From NCBI GenBank assembly GCA_964251665.1, contig CAXUKO010000022.1, forward strand, positions 30,788 to 94,787: a stretch of DNA of 64,000 bases, read 5' to 3'. Both the position numbers and the translations under genes were made by a program. The DNA is from JBBQLG01 sp964251665 (GTDB lineage: Bacteria > Bacteroidota > Bacteroidia > Cytophagales > Spirosomataceae). Each line of letters starts with the position of its first letter. The first letter of the stretch is position 1. Below the pieces are notes generated by a model. The model saw nothing but the letters and a program-made list of their open reading frames with translations. It searched no databases and had not been told where the DNA came from. Positions 8,478 to 15,768 of this stretch are shown here, one piece after another.

Positions 8478-8577
8478 GGTTAGTTAACGGTTAAACAACC
8501 GTTATGATCGGATAAAAAACGGTTAAACAGCGGTTAGCTAACCGCTATGATCGGGTACGTACCGGTTACCGATCGGT
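8478..8577. repeat. Iteron-like cluster of CGGTTA repeats
   Basis: Within about 100 bp the hexamer CGGTTA occurs directly at 8478, 8489, 8521, 8532 and 8564, and inverted (TAACCG) at 8540. TATGATCGG is repeated at 8504-8512 and 8547-8555. Several copies pair into small palindromes such as GCGGTTAGCTAACCGC. The cluster lies between the zinc-finger gene and the PriCT-domain gene, next to a primase-helicase, so it may be a replication origin or a repressor site of the element. Confidence 0.6.
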
Positions 8578-9462
8578 TTGGTAACCGATACCGGCGTCTT
8601 GGCAGTACTTAAAAAAGGTGCCAATGCGGTACGAGTAGCCGCGTATCAGGCATTGGTTGAACTGCCGGTCGGTTTTAGCCGGATCATAGTCGGTGTAGTA
8701 CTGGCTTATGTGGTGAAAGTAGATTCGGCCAGCCTCACCAAATTCATTCGCTAAACTACAGCCAATCTGAAACCACTGGTGGTAGCTACCCGTGATGTCC
8801 AACTGCCGCGCGATAATTACCCGAATGACGTGCTCTACCCGCTGTTGAGTTTGCCCTGCGGGTGCCGTTGTAGGGCGGTCTAAAATCGGTGGTGATCTGG
8901 GCCTTTTTTCAACCAGCCTTGTGTACGTTACGGGTTGGTGATTGATGTAAGCGTCTGGATCATAGCTGTAGCCACGCAGGCGGCATACATCACCGCAACT
9001 GGCGTCGAGTTTTATGCCGTAACGGCCAAAATCTTCTTTTAAAGCCTCGAAATGGATTTTATGCTGCTGCTGGTGCAACAATGGAATGAGCAGGAAATAA
9101 CCGGCCCCTGATACCGATAAGCCGCAGTAGGCCACGTTGACGATTTTGCACAGTTCAGCTTTCAACTGGGCGAAATTGCCGATGTACTGATTGTCTTTTC
9201 CGTCAATGTCTAAGCAGATCAGGCCACTATGCCGGATTAACGCGGAACTGGATCTGCGCGAAAACGTCCCACTGGGTGTGATGCAGGGCAGGCGCGATTT
9301 TAAGGCATCTCGTCGGGTTTTGTCCGTCGTGGCCCGGATCTGTTCAACAGACGTTTTATGGCAGTCAGATCGAAGCCAGTCCAGCAGGTTTACAGGCCGT
9401 GGAGAGTCAGGGGCGTGGTAATGCTCAAATAAGCTAACGTCTACATTTAGAGTGCTTTGCAT
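8566..9462 (-). CDS. BT4734/VirE_N-type protein with PriCT-2 domain (primase accessory)
   Basis: This 298-residue protein has an N-terminal BT4734-like domain, recognised from the run LPCITPSGTFS, then HSGLICLDIDGKDN (about 78-91) and a YCGLSVSGAGYFLLIPL strand-turn near 127. This fold is related to archaeo-eukaryotic primases and is common in Bacteroidota mobile elements. The C-terminal about 75 residues (HQWFQIGCSLANEFGE and onward) match the PriCT-2 helical domain that links primases to helicases. The gene follows the primase-helicase gene, and the two probably work together in element replication. The LDID acidic pair could be part of a primase active site, which is not proven. Confidence 0.8.
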   Translation of the reverse strand: MQSTLNVDVSLFEHYHAPDSPRPVNLLDWLRSDCHKTSVEQIRATTDKTRRDALKSRLPCITPSGTFSRRSSSALIRHSGLICLDIDGKDNQYIGNFAQLKAELCKIVNVAYCGLSVSGAGYFLLIPLLHQQQHKIHFEALKEDFGRYGIKLDASCGDVCRLRGYSYDPDAYINHQPVTYTRLVEKRPRSPPILDRPTTAPAGQTQQRVEHVIRVIIARQLDITGSYHQWFQIGCSLANEFGEAGRIYFHHISQYYTDYDPAKTDRQFNQCLIRGYSYRIGTFFKYCQDAGIGYQTDR

Positions 9463-9510
9463 GATTGTAGTGGGAAATCAGAAGGGCAGAAAGTAGTATT
9501 AAATTACTGG

Positions 9511-9542
9511 GGGGTGTATAGGTACGCTTTGCCATACACCCC
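9511..9542. terminator. Hairpin between the two primase genes
   Basis: Arms GGGGTGTAT (9511-9519) and ATACACCCC (9534-9542) are perfect, with a 14-nt loop. It lies between two co-directional genes and may attenuate or stabilise the transcript. There is no obvious U tract. Confidence 0.5.
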
Positions 9543-9556
9543 TTGGCCGGCAATTG

Positions 9557-11131
9557 TTACTTTCTTTCTTGCTGTGCAGTGAATTTGAAGTAGGTAATAC
9601 CGTTGCTGGCGCGGGTGGTCCAGCCCCATGATTGGCTGCCCGCGAACTTATGGAGTTGGCGCGTGAACGATACTTGCTTGTAGTGTTCACCTACCCCTGT
9701 GGCCAGTTTAAAAGCTTCAAAATGGGGTTTCGTTTCATATTCCCTGCCTACCTCGAATGCCTGTGCCATAACCCAGGTGTAAAATTCCTCAGAGGTTGTT
9801 TGGCGCAGCCGATTTATGCCGACATTTTTGAGCGCGTAGGGTTGCAGGCCACGTTCCAGATATTGCCCAACACAATACACCATAAACGTGTCAAAGCGTT
9901 GCCATTCTGCCGCATCCCAGCCTTCGAAGAACAGCGCGCCATGCTCCGCTAAAATGGGTTGCTCAACGCCGTCCAGGATGCGCGATGAGTAGTGATCAGA
10001 AAATTCCAGAATAAACTGCCGCCGTTTACGCGTGGTACCTTCGCAGTCCAGAACAGAGTTGCTGGCAATGAGTAATTTAGGGCTATCTTGGGGGGATAGT
10101 CGCAGACTGGGCCTGAATTTTTGCTCCACTTCCAGTCCATCGGTCAATAAACTGTTGAAACGGTCGAACGGTAGATCAGCCTTAACATCGTCCAGGAAAA
10201 TTACCTGGGTTTGGGGGGTGACGCCTTGGAAAGCGAACTTGTCTTTATCGGAGAACTTCTTGCCATCAAGTTTTACAACTGGCTTCACATGGCCAACTGC
10301 GCTGCCCAACAATCCTTTGCCTGTACCACCTGAAGGGTTTTTAAGATCGGCAATAACCTCGTCATAAATCAACACCGCTTGCCCCATACTGGCATGGTTG
10401 AAAGCATGTAAGAGATACCCAATGGCCGTTATAAAGGCGCAGATTCGGTCTATATTTTGTCCAGCAACATTGCGTATGAAACGGTCGAAATGACATCCGT
10501 TGAAATCTACAGCATAGTCGAAGTCGCGGTCGATTACCTGACTGCGCCAAATACACAAATCAGCTAAACTGGTATAGGAGATTGTTTCCGGGCTATGACC
10601 GGTGATGCGCACGACCGTGTTACGATAGGGCAGATAGGCGATGTCGGCGGTGTCACGTAGTAACGGGATTGTATGGTTAGCCAGGTTTTCGAGAAAGGGC
10701 GCGTTCAAGCACAGGTGATGTTGCTTAAGATACGTCTCGCGCATTTTCTCTTTGGAAACGCATACTACTTCTTTGTCAACCTGCACGGTCAGCGGACCCT
10801 CATTTTGTACATACGACCAAAGGAAATCTTTCAAATGACACACTTCAACAGGCTCCAGGAGATGGTCTTTCTCGCGGATAAAGCAGTAGGATCGCTCGTC
10901 CAAGTACCGCTTGTAAAAACCATTAGCCTGTAATGTGTCGATGATTCCCTGGCGATAAAGACCTCGTAAGCGTGGACCATGCGGAGTGGTTTCAAAATGC
11001 CAAATGCTGTAGATATATTCAGACTGAGCCAAGTTAGTTGCTTTCACTACCACCGGTCCAGATCCGGTGGTAGTGGTGTCATCATTCAGATCAAGGCCAA
11101 CTGGTAAATGGACATCGTACTTATTTTCCAC
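9557..11131 (-). CDS. P4-type primase-helicase (superfamily 3 helicase domain)
   Basis: This is a replication helicase of the phage/plasmid DUF5906 type. The ATPase core shows Walker A GGTGKGLLG, Walker B VIFLDDV and a later LLIASNS sensor region. A winged-helix-like C-terminal region follows. The longest reading frame starts at 11191, but that would overlap the preceding HTH gene by 71 bp. A GTG at 11131 has a perfect AAGGAGG five bases upstream (11137-11143), giving 524 residues and only an 11-bp overlap, so I chose it. It pairs with the downstream BT4734/PriCT protein, and both point to an element able to replicate itself. Confidence 0.85.
   Translation of the reverse strand: MENKYDVHLPVGLDLNDDTTTTGSGPVVVKATNLAQSEYIYSIWHFETTPHGPRLRGLYRQGIIDTLQANGFYKRYLDERSYCFIREKDHLLEPVEVCHLKDFLWSYVQNEGPLTVQVDKEVVCVSKEKMRETYLKQHHLCLNAPFLENLANHTIPLLRDTADIAYLPYRNTVVRITGHSPETISYTSLADLCIWRSQVIDRDFDYAVDFNGCHFDRFIRNVAGQNIDRICAFITAIGYLLHAFNHASMGQAVLIYDEVIADLKNPSGGTGKGLLGSAVGHVKPVVKLDGKKFSDKDKFAFQGVTPQTQVIFLDDVKADLPFDRFNSLLTDGLEVEQKFRPSLRLSPQDSPKLLIASNSVLDCEGTTRKRRQFILEFSDHYSSRILDGVEQPILAEHGALFFEGWDAAEWQRFDTFMVYCVGQYLERGLQPYALKNVGINRLRQTTSEEFYTWVMAQAFEVGREYETKPHFEAFKLATGVGEHYKQVSFTRQLHKFAGSQSWGWTTRASNGITYFKFTAQQERK
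11045..11075. repeat. Perfect 12-bp-arm hairpin inside the primase-helicase gene
   Basis: CACTACCACCGG (11045-11056) and CCGGTGGTAGTG (11064-11075) are exact reverse complements with a 7-nt loop. They sit within the first 90 nt of the predicted gene and encode a Thr/Gly/Val-rich stretch. Such a strong stem this close to the start could affect translation or be a protein-binding site. Confidence 0.6.
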
Positions 11132-11480
11132 GATGACCTCCTTTCCTGCCTGGGCGAGTGATAGTTTGTGCTGCTTTGATCGCCAATTCATCGCCGGTAA
11201 GGCGTCGACCGTTTTTTATCCAGTCAATAATTTCGTTTTCAAAGAAAAGCAGCCGCTTTTCTAACTTGTGGTGCGGAATAAGCCGCTTCTTGACCCACCC
11301 CCGTACTGTTGTTTCGGCAGAGTGAGTGAATTCCGCAACTTCATTAATCGTCATTGGACGCCTGGAAGCGTCCGGTAAATCAGTTGGCAGCCTACCGTCC
11401 GAAAGGAGGGTAAGGATCTGCCCGTTCAGCGACTCAAGCTGTGTCAGCCGCTGAGAAATGGACTCAAATGGATTTTCCAT
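11121..11480 (-). CDS. Excisionase-like / AlpA-type helix-turn-helix protein
   Basis: This small DNA-binding protein has a MerR/excisionase-type winged HTH near its middle: MTINEVAEFTHSAETTVRGW, followed by KRLIPHHKLEKRLLFFENEI with a terminal IIDWI helix. An N-terminal helical stretch (SISQRLTQLESLNGQILTLL) may mediate oligomerisation. ATG at 11480 gives 119 residues; an in-frame GTG at 11507 would add nine. It probably regulates the downstream replication genes, with which it overlaps, or acts as recombination directionality factor for the integrase. Confidence 0.8.
   Translation of the reverse strand: MENPFESISQRLTQLESLNGQILTLLSDGRLPTDLPDASRRPMTINEVAEFTHSAETTVRGWVKKRLIPHHKLEKRLLFFENEIIDWIKNGRRLTGDELAIKAAQTITRPGRKGGHRGK
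11137..11143 (-). promoter_or_regulatory. Strong Shine-Dalgarno sequence for the primase-helicase GTG start
   Basis: On the minus strand AAGGAGG is followed by TCATC and GTG at 11131. Full anti-SD complements are uncommon in Bacteroidota, which usually have weak SD signals, so this site decides the start and hints at foreign origin. It also encodes part of the upstream HTH protein's C-terminus. Confidence 0.6.
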
Positions 11481-11541
11481 TGGGATCGAATTTAAAAGTT
11501 CGACCACAAAGAGATGAGATGAAGTATACGTGAAAAAGAGG

Positions 11542-12294
11542 TTACGTCATTTCATTAACTTCATTTTTTGATTTTTTTACGTCTTTATCATAGCTACCCG
11601 GCTTGTGTGAGAAATTCGCCTTGATAGAGGTGAATGCTGGTTTTTTCTCGAATTCTTGAAAAACGGCAATTAAGAAGTAAATGAAGACGTCCTTGACCCG
11701 GTTGGTACCATACAGGCTTTTATGAATTAGATAATACGTGTACTTAATGTGGTCTTTCGATATCATTGTCGGTTTGATCCGACTTACACCTTTAGGGACC
11801 TCTTCAAATTGTATTAAATAATCAGTGTATTCTAAAAGATTTTCATATTCTTTTGGTGACATTATTGATTCATTTTTTAGATTAACGCCACCCAGAAATT
11901 GAATATAATCACGGGCGATATCCTGTTTTTCTTTTAACGTCTTCTTTGCTTTCACTTCCACTACTCCTTGTAACTTCAGAGGGCTTCGGCTACCGATTGA
12001 ATGATGATTATGTTCTTCTAATAAATTTTGTGTCTTTATTATTTCAATATCAAGGTTGTCCAAAGTAGATTCATGAACTACGTCCATAATCATTAATTTT
12101 TCTTGAAATTGCTGTAATTCATCTAAAAGGCATTGGTAAAACATAGCTTGTTGCTCATGACCAAGGTCAACGAGCAATTCCTTAATACTCAATCGTTGTA
12201 AATCCTTTATATGTTGACTTTCTATTGTTAAACTAGGTCCAAAAGTCGCGGCATATTCAGAAGCTCTTTTAATAATAATACGTGGAATATTCAT
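11542..12294 (-). CDS. AT-rich element gene of unknown function
   Basis: This 250-residue, mostly helical, lysine- and glutamate-rich protein belongs to no family I recognise. Its base composition is far more AT-rich than all neighbours, including the integrase. A long helical N-terminal half is followed by an aromatic-rich segment (KYTYYLIHKSLYGTNRVKDV) and a basic tail. Size and position next to the integrase recall RteC-like regulatory genes of Bacteroidota elements, but I see no decisive motif. It ends just before the excisionase-like HTH and could regulate excision. Confidence 0.6.
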   Translation of the reverse strand: MNIPRIIIKRASEYAATFGPSLTIESQHIKDLQRLSIKELLVDLGHEQQAMFYQCLLDELQQFQEKLMIMDVVHESTLDNLDIEIIKTQNLLEEHNHHSIGSRSPLKLQGVVEVKAKKTLKEKQDIARDYIQFLGGVNLKNESIMSPKEYENLLEYTDYLIQFEEVPKGVSRIKPTMISKDHIKYTYYLIHKSLYGTNRVKDVFIYFLIAVFQEFEKKPAFTSIKANFSHKPGSYDKDVKKSKNEVNEMT

Positions 12295-12367
12295 GTCAAT
12301 TGGGTGATCTGCTGTGGTATGTATATAGAACTAATGAAATGAAATAATTAAAAAATTTGGTAGATTT

Positions 12368-13489
12368 CTACAGTATTAATTTGATTCGTCCGGTTGTATC
12401 CCGCTTTGACTGGTTTACAATTTTAGCGTAGATCTGTGTCGTTTTTAAATCGCGGTGGCCAAGCATCTTGGATACTGTGTAAATATCAGTCCCAAGAGAT
12501 AATTGCAGTGTAGCATAGGTGTGGCGAAAACTATGGAAAGTGATGTGCTTACCTGTAATTCCAGCCTCCGCTACCCAATGACCTATCACTTTAGTAGTTT
12601 GAGAAGAATACTTTAAATCCGGTAATACGAGTTGATCGTCACTTAACCGATCACCTAAAAGGCGAACGGCGAGTTCAGAAATTGGCATTACTTCAACCCC
12701 TTTTGTCTTCTGTTGCTTAAAGTGGATTACAGGCCCGGTACTTACGTCATGCCGTATATGCCCCCATGTTAGGGCTGCAATATCACAGTATCTGAAGCCG
12801 GTCAGCGCTGAAAACAGAGCCGCTTGCTTAAGCGACGGCATTCCAGGACAATCTGTCTGGGCGAGGGCTTGTAGTTCTTCCAGAGTCAAATATTCGCGGT
12901 GAGTTTCTTCGGGTTTAATGGTTTCTACTTTTACGTTTAGGTCAACAGCGAGCAACTCATCTTTATACGCCTGTTTAAGGGCCGCTTTAAATTTAGCGAA
13001 GTAGGCGACGGATGAATTGGTAGCTAATAAATTTCCGTTACGCTGGTTGGGTGCTGTCAGCAAGTAATCCCGAAAGTCCCTGCATTTACGTTCGGTGAGG
13101 TCACTGAATTTTAGCATTCCTCCCGTAAAATCCTGTAGGTAAAGGAGGGCGCTTGTCCAGTTGTCTGCGTTACTTCCTTTACGTTTTGCGGCTAACTGTC
13201 CAAAATATTCCACAAAGCAAGCCATTCTGCCACGCTTGGATAAGAACCCATAGGAGTTGGCTTGTACTTCGATCTGACGTTGCGCCCGAATGTTCTCTGC
13301 CAATGCCATTGTCTCGCTATTCTGTTTCTTATCGGCGGGTGTTTTCGGCCTGTTAAAGAGATACAGACCCAAAAATTCACGACGGGTGGGCTTGCTGGTA
13401 TCCGGGTGTGGAATGGCTGGATAGAAATCTAAATATAAGCTGGTGCGTCCGTTACTAATGGGCTTTTTACGGACTTTGACTTTTATCAT
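12368..13489 (-). CDS. int: Tyrosine site-specific recombinase (element integrase)
   Basis: This 373-residue integrase has an N-terminal Arm/SAM-like DNA-binding region and a C-terminal catalytic domain. The catalytic residues are visible: Arg in TGFRYCDI (near 235), the H-x-x-R pair in HSFRH (His319, Arg322), His345 in LGHRD and nucleophile Tyr354 in QIYAKI. The type resembles CTn/phage integrases of Bacteroidota. It lies 2 bp after the zinc-ribbon HTH gene and is the gene pair nearest to the mnmE junction, as expected for an integrase next to its attachment site. All catalytic residues are present, so it should be active. Confidence 0.97.
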   Translation of the reverse strand: MIKVKVRKKPISNGRTSLYLDFYPAIPHPDTSKPTRREFLGLYLFNRPKTPADKKQNSETMALAENIRAQRQIEVQANSYGFLSKRGRMACFVEYFGQLAAKRKGSNADNWTSALLYLQDFTGGMLKFSDLTERKCRDFRDYLLTAPNQRNGNLLATNSSVAYFAKFKAALKQAYKDELLAVDLNVKVETIKPEETHREYLTLEELQALAQTDCPGMPSLKQAALFSALTGFRYCDIAALTWGHIRHDVSTGPVIHFKQQKTKGVEVMPISELAVRLLGDRLSDDQLVLPDLKYSSQTTKVIGHWVAEAGITGKHITFHSFRHTYATLQLSLGTDIYTVSKMLGHRDLKTTQIYAKIVNQSKRDTTGRIKLIL

Positions 13490-13491
13490 AG

Positions 13492-14049
13492 TTATGCAGA
13501 TGTGGTGGTTAATAATGCATCAATTCGGCTTTTGGGTACATAAGCATTCGCACCACTATACTGCTTTGGAATATCATTGCGCTTGATTAAATCGTACAGG
13601 GCTGCACTGGACACCCCGTATCTCTGTCGCACTTCAGCAAGGCTATAGCAGTCTTCCAGTGCAACCGGCGACGGGGTAACTTTTTGTGATGGCGTAGCTG
13701 GCTCAAAAAGCCGGTCGATATCTGTACGGCGTATGAGCGTACGCCTGCCCAGTTTCACCGCACGTAGACTGCCCGAACCAATCGCCCGCCATAGTGTCCA
13801 GCGACTAACCCCCAAAAGCCTACTGGCGTCGGCGATGTTCATAACCTCTTTGGCGCGAATCTCCTCCAAAGGTTTTACGATCACCTGCCGGGTTTGCTCG
13901 TCACTTGTCTTAACCTTGGTTTGTCGTTGCCGAGCTTTATAGGCTCTTTTAGCGCAGGTGTCACTACACGTTTTAGTCACGGTTGTTCGTGCTTCAAACT
14001 CTCTACCGCACAACTCACAAATTCGCTTTACCCTTATGTTGGAACTCAT
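13492..14049 (-). CDS. Zinc-ribbon protein with two excisionase-type HTH domains
   Basis: This 185-residue protein starts with a four-cysteine zinc ribbon (CELCGREF and then CSDTCAKRAYKARQRQ, about 11-42). A first helix-turn-helix of the excisionase type follows (MNIADASRLLGVSRWTLWRA, about 70-89, with RTLIRRTDIDRL), then a second similar one (YSLAEVRQRYGVSSAALYDL, about 134-153). It is transcribed with the integrase, 2 bp upstream, and has the usual layout of an integrase-partner DNA-binding protein. Probable roles are control of integrase expression or choice between integration and excision. Confidence 0.85.
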   Translation of the reverse strand: MSSNIRVKRICELCGREFEARTTVTKTCSDTCAKRAYKARQRQTKVKTSDEQTRQVIVKPLEEIRAKEVMNIADASRLLGVSRWTLWRAIGSGSLRAVKLGRRTLIRRTDIDRLFEPATPSQKVTPSPVALEDCYSLAEVRQRYGVSSAALYDLIKRNDIPKQYSGANAYVPKSRIDALLTTTSA

Positions 14050-14174
14050 GTCGTTACTTTGACTTTATATAGATGGTGTAGTAAGTAGTCTCTTGTTGCA
14101 ACACGTTTCTATATGTTGCTGTATGTAGCATAATTTCTCCCAAAAATGAAATATTAACTGTGATTTGTGTTTGA

Positions 14175-14192
14175 GGTACAACAAAGGTACAA
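14175..14192. promoter_or_regulatory. Direct repeats upstream of the integrase operon
   Basis: GGTACAA occurs at 14175-14181 and 14186-14192, spaced 11 bp, one helical turn. A 10-bp palindrome TGTTGCAACA lies at 14094-14103. Both are between the integrase operon start and the mnmE junction, where integrase arm sites or directionality-factor sites are expected. Confidence 0.35.
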
Positions 14193-14246
14193 ATAGCTAC
14201 TTCAAAAGCTAATATTAAAGTATGAACAAACTAACTAAAGAACTGT

Positions 14247-14285
14247 AAAAAGCCCTACAAATGAGCTTTTTAGGCCGATTTGTAG
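14247..14285. terminator. Probable bidirectional terminator between mnmE and the element
   Basis: AAAAAGC (14247-14253) pairs with GCTTTTT (14265-14271), giving A- and T-tracts on both sides of the stem. A second overlapping pairing, CTACAAAT (14255-14262) with ATTTGTAG (14278-14285), could form instead. It would stop mnmE transcription before the element. Confidence 0.55.
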
Positions 14286-14313
14286 AGTTTTTGAAATTGC
14301 TTGCTGAGTAATG

Positions 14314-14331
14314 TTACTTTCCGATACAGAA
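14314..14331 (-). other. Candidate attachment site: last codons of mnmE
   Basis: The final mnmE codons (Phe-Cys-Ile-Gly-Lys-stop) form the junction with the element. The same end of mnmE is the attachment site of SGI1-type islands in gammaproteobacteria. Tyrosine integrases often recombine in such conserved 3' ends so the gene stays whole. No second copy was found in the window; it would lie left of position 1. Confidence 0.5.
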
Positions 14332-15717
14332 CCGACTGAAGATCGAATCCAGCAGGTCTTCGCTGGTGATTTCGCCGGTTAGCTCACCCAGGTGGCGGAG
14401 GGCAGCCCGGAGGTCCATCGCGAGCCAGTCGGCAGTGACACCCGCGTCGAGGTTGGCGATGGCGTGGGCCAGGGCATCGTCGGTGGCGGTGAGGTGTTCG
14501 TAGTGCCGGGCGTTGGTCACAACAGCACCATCGGCTGCGGTGGTGCCCTGCTTCACAAACTGGGTCAGGCGCGTGGTGAGGTCATCCAGACCGGTGCCTG
14601 TGTTAGCCTGAATTGGAACAAGGGCTGCTCCGAACGTTTCCTGAAAGTAGTCAAGAGCGGTGGCAGTCAGCTTGTCTATCTTGTTCGCGACCAGCAGATA
14701 TGGCACTGCCCGTTGCTTCAAATCGGTTTCAATTACCTGTACTTCCGCAACGGACATTTCAGCGGCATCGAACAGATATAGCACCACCGCAGCTTTGTCT
14801 AGTTGCTGATGCGTACGGGCGATACCGATAGCTTCAATGGCATCAGTGGCTTCGCGCAGGCCCGCCGTGTCGATGAGCCGGAAGCGGATACCGTCGATAA
14901 ACAGTTCATCTTCGATCACGTCGCGCGTGGTGCCGGGAATATCCGAGACAATAGCCTTTTCTTCGTTTAGCAGGGCATTCAGCAGGGTCGATTTTCCGGC
15001 GTTTGGTTTTCCGGCAATCACTGTCGCCACGCCGTTTTTAATGACATTTCCTGCCGAGAAGGACGCAATCAGGGGTTGCACTACGCGTCGGATGTCCTGC
15101 ATTAGCTGGCGCAACTGATCGCGTTTGGCGAACTCGACGTCTTCCTCGCCAAAATCGAGTTCCAGTTCAACCAGGGCCACAAAATCAATCAGTTGCTGGC
15201 GCAGGAGACTAAGCTGTTTCGAGAAACCACCCCGCAACTGGGTCAGCGCTGCCCGGTGACTGGCGGCTGAGTCGGCGGCAATCAGGTCGGCCACGGCTTC
15301 GGCCTGGACCAGATCGAACTGCCCGTTCAAAAAAGCGCGCTGGGTAAATTCGCCCGGTTTGGCCAGCCGGATACCCTCCTGCGTGAGCCGACGCAGTATC
15401 TGCCGCACAATGAAGTCCGAGCCGTGGCACGAAATCTCCACCGAATCTTCTTTTGTGAAACTGTGCGGAGCCCGAAAGACGGTGACTAACACCTCGTCGA
15501 TAATGGCACCGGTGCCTTGCGACGCGCCCGCCCGTTCGCGCAGGGTGCCGAAATGCACGGTGTTGCCAGGTTGCCGGGTAAGGTCTTTCCCGCGAAAAAC
15601 ACGGTTGGTAAGGTCAATGGCTCCATCGCCTGAGACGCGGATAATGGATAATGCTCCGATGCCCGGAGCGGTGGCGAGGGCGGCAATGGGTTCTAACTGA
15701 ATAGGGGTTGATGTCAT
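14314..15717 (-). CDS. mnmE: tRNA uridine-5-carboxymethylaminomethyl modification GTPase
   Basis: This 467-residue protein, with MnmG, modifies the wobble uridine of certain tRNAs. It has the N-terminal tetrahydrofolate-binding domain, a helical domain split around an inserted G domain, P-loop GKPNAGKS (236-243), G3 DTAGL (283-287), G4 NKID, and the conserved C-terminal FCIGK whose Cys is needed for modification. Length is normal for the family. Its 3' end borders the integrative element and appears intact, so integration restored or preserved the reading frame. Confidence 0.98.
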   Translation of the reverse strand: MTSTPIQLEPIAALATAPGIGALSIIRVSGDGAIDLTNRVFRGKDLTRQPGNTVHFGTLRERAGASQGTGAIIDEVLVTVFRAPHSFTKEDSVEISCHGSDFIVRQILRRLTQEGIRLAKPGEFTQRAFLNGQFDLVQAEAVADLIAADSAASHRAALTQLRGGFSKQLSLLRQQLIDFVALVELELDFGEEDVEFAKRDQLRQLMQDIRRVVQPLIASFSAGNVIKNGVATVIAGKPNAGKSTLLNALLNEEKAIVSDIPGTTRDVIEDELFIDGIRFRLIDTAGLREATDAIEAIGIARTHQQLDKAAVVLYLFDAAEMSVAEVQVIETDLKQRAVPYLLVANKIDKLTATALDYFQETFGAALVPIQANTGTGLDDLTTRLTQFVKQGTTAADGAVVTNARHYEHLTATDDALAHAIANLDAGVTADWLAMDLRAALRHLGELTGEITSEDLLDSIFSRFCIGK

Positions 15718-15768
15718 TGGAAGTAGCCTGCCGAAGCAGGTCTATGCATTGATATAGCCTACCCCGGT

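Larger units (their letters stand above)
1..14331 (-). mobile_element. Integrated genetic element with defence cargo (one end only)
   Basis: All genes from the window start to the mnmE 3' end lie on the minus strand and form a typical integrative-element set. There is a tyrosine integrase with adjacent DNA-binding proteins at the boundary, then an excisionase-like HTH, a primase/helicase pair, an iteron-like repeat and a zinc-finger protein, followed by type I modification, GmrSD-like, ADP-ribosyltransferase-like and HipBST-like cargo. Base composition is uneven, with AT-rich stretches around 3900-4900 and 11540-12300. The right boundary is inferred to be the last mnmE codons (14314-14331). 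The left boundary is not in the window, so the full size is unknown. No conjugation genes are visible. Confidence 0.75.

Noticed and set aside
8466..8580. CRISPR-like array
   Set aside because: Repeats are only 6-9 bp, partly inverted and with irregular spacing; they fit iterons or operators instead.
10032..10367. 111-residue plus-strand frame within the primase-helicase
   Set aside because: Opposite the Walker A/B region of a clearly supported gene.
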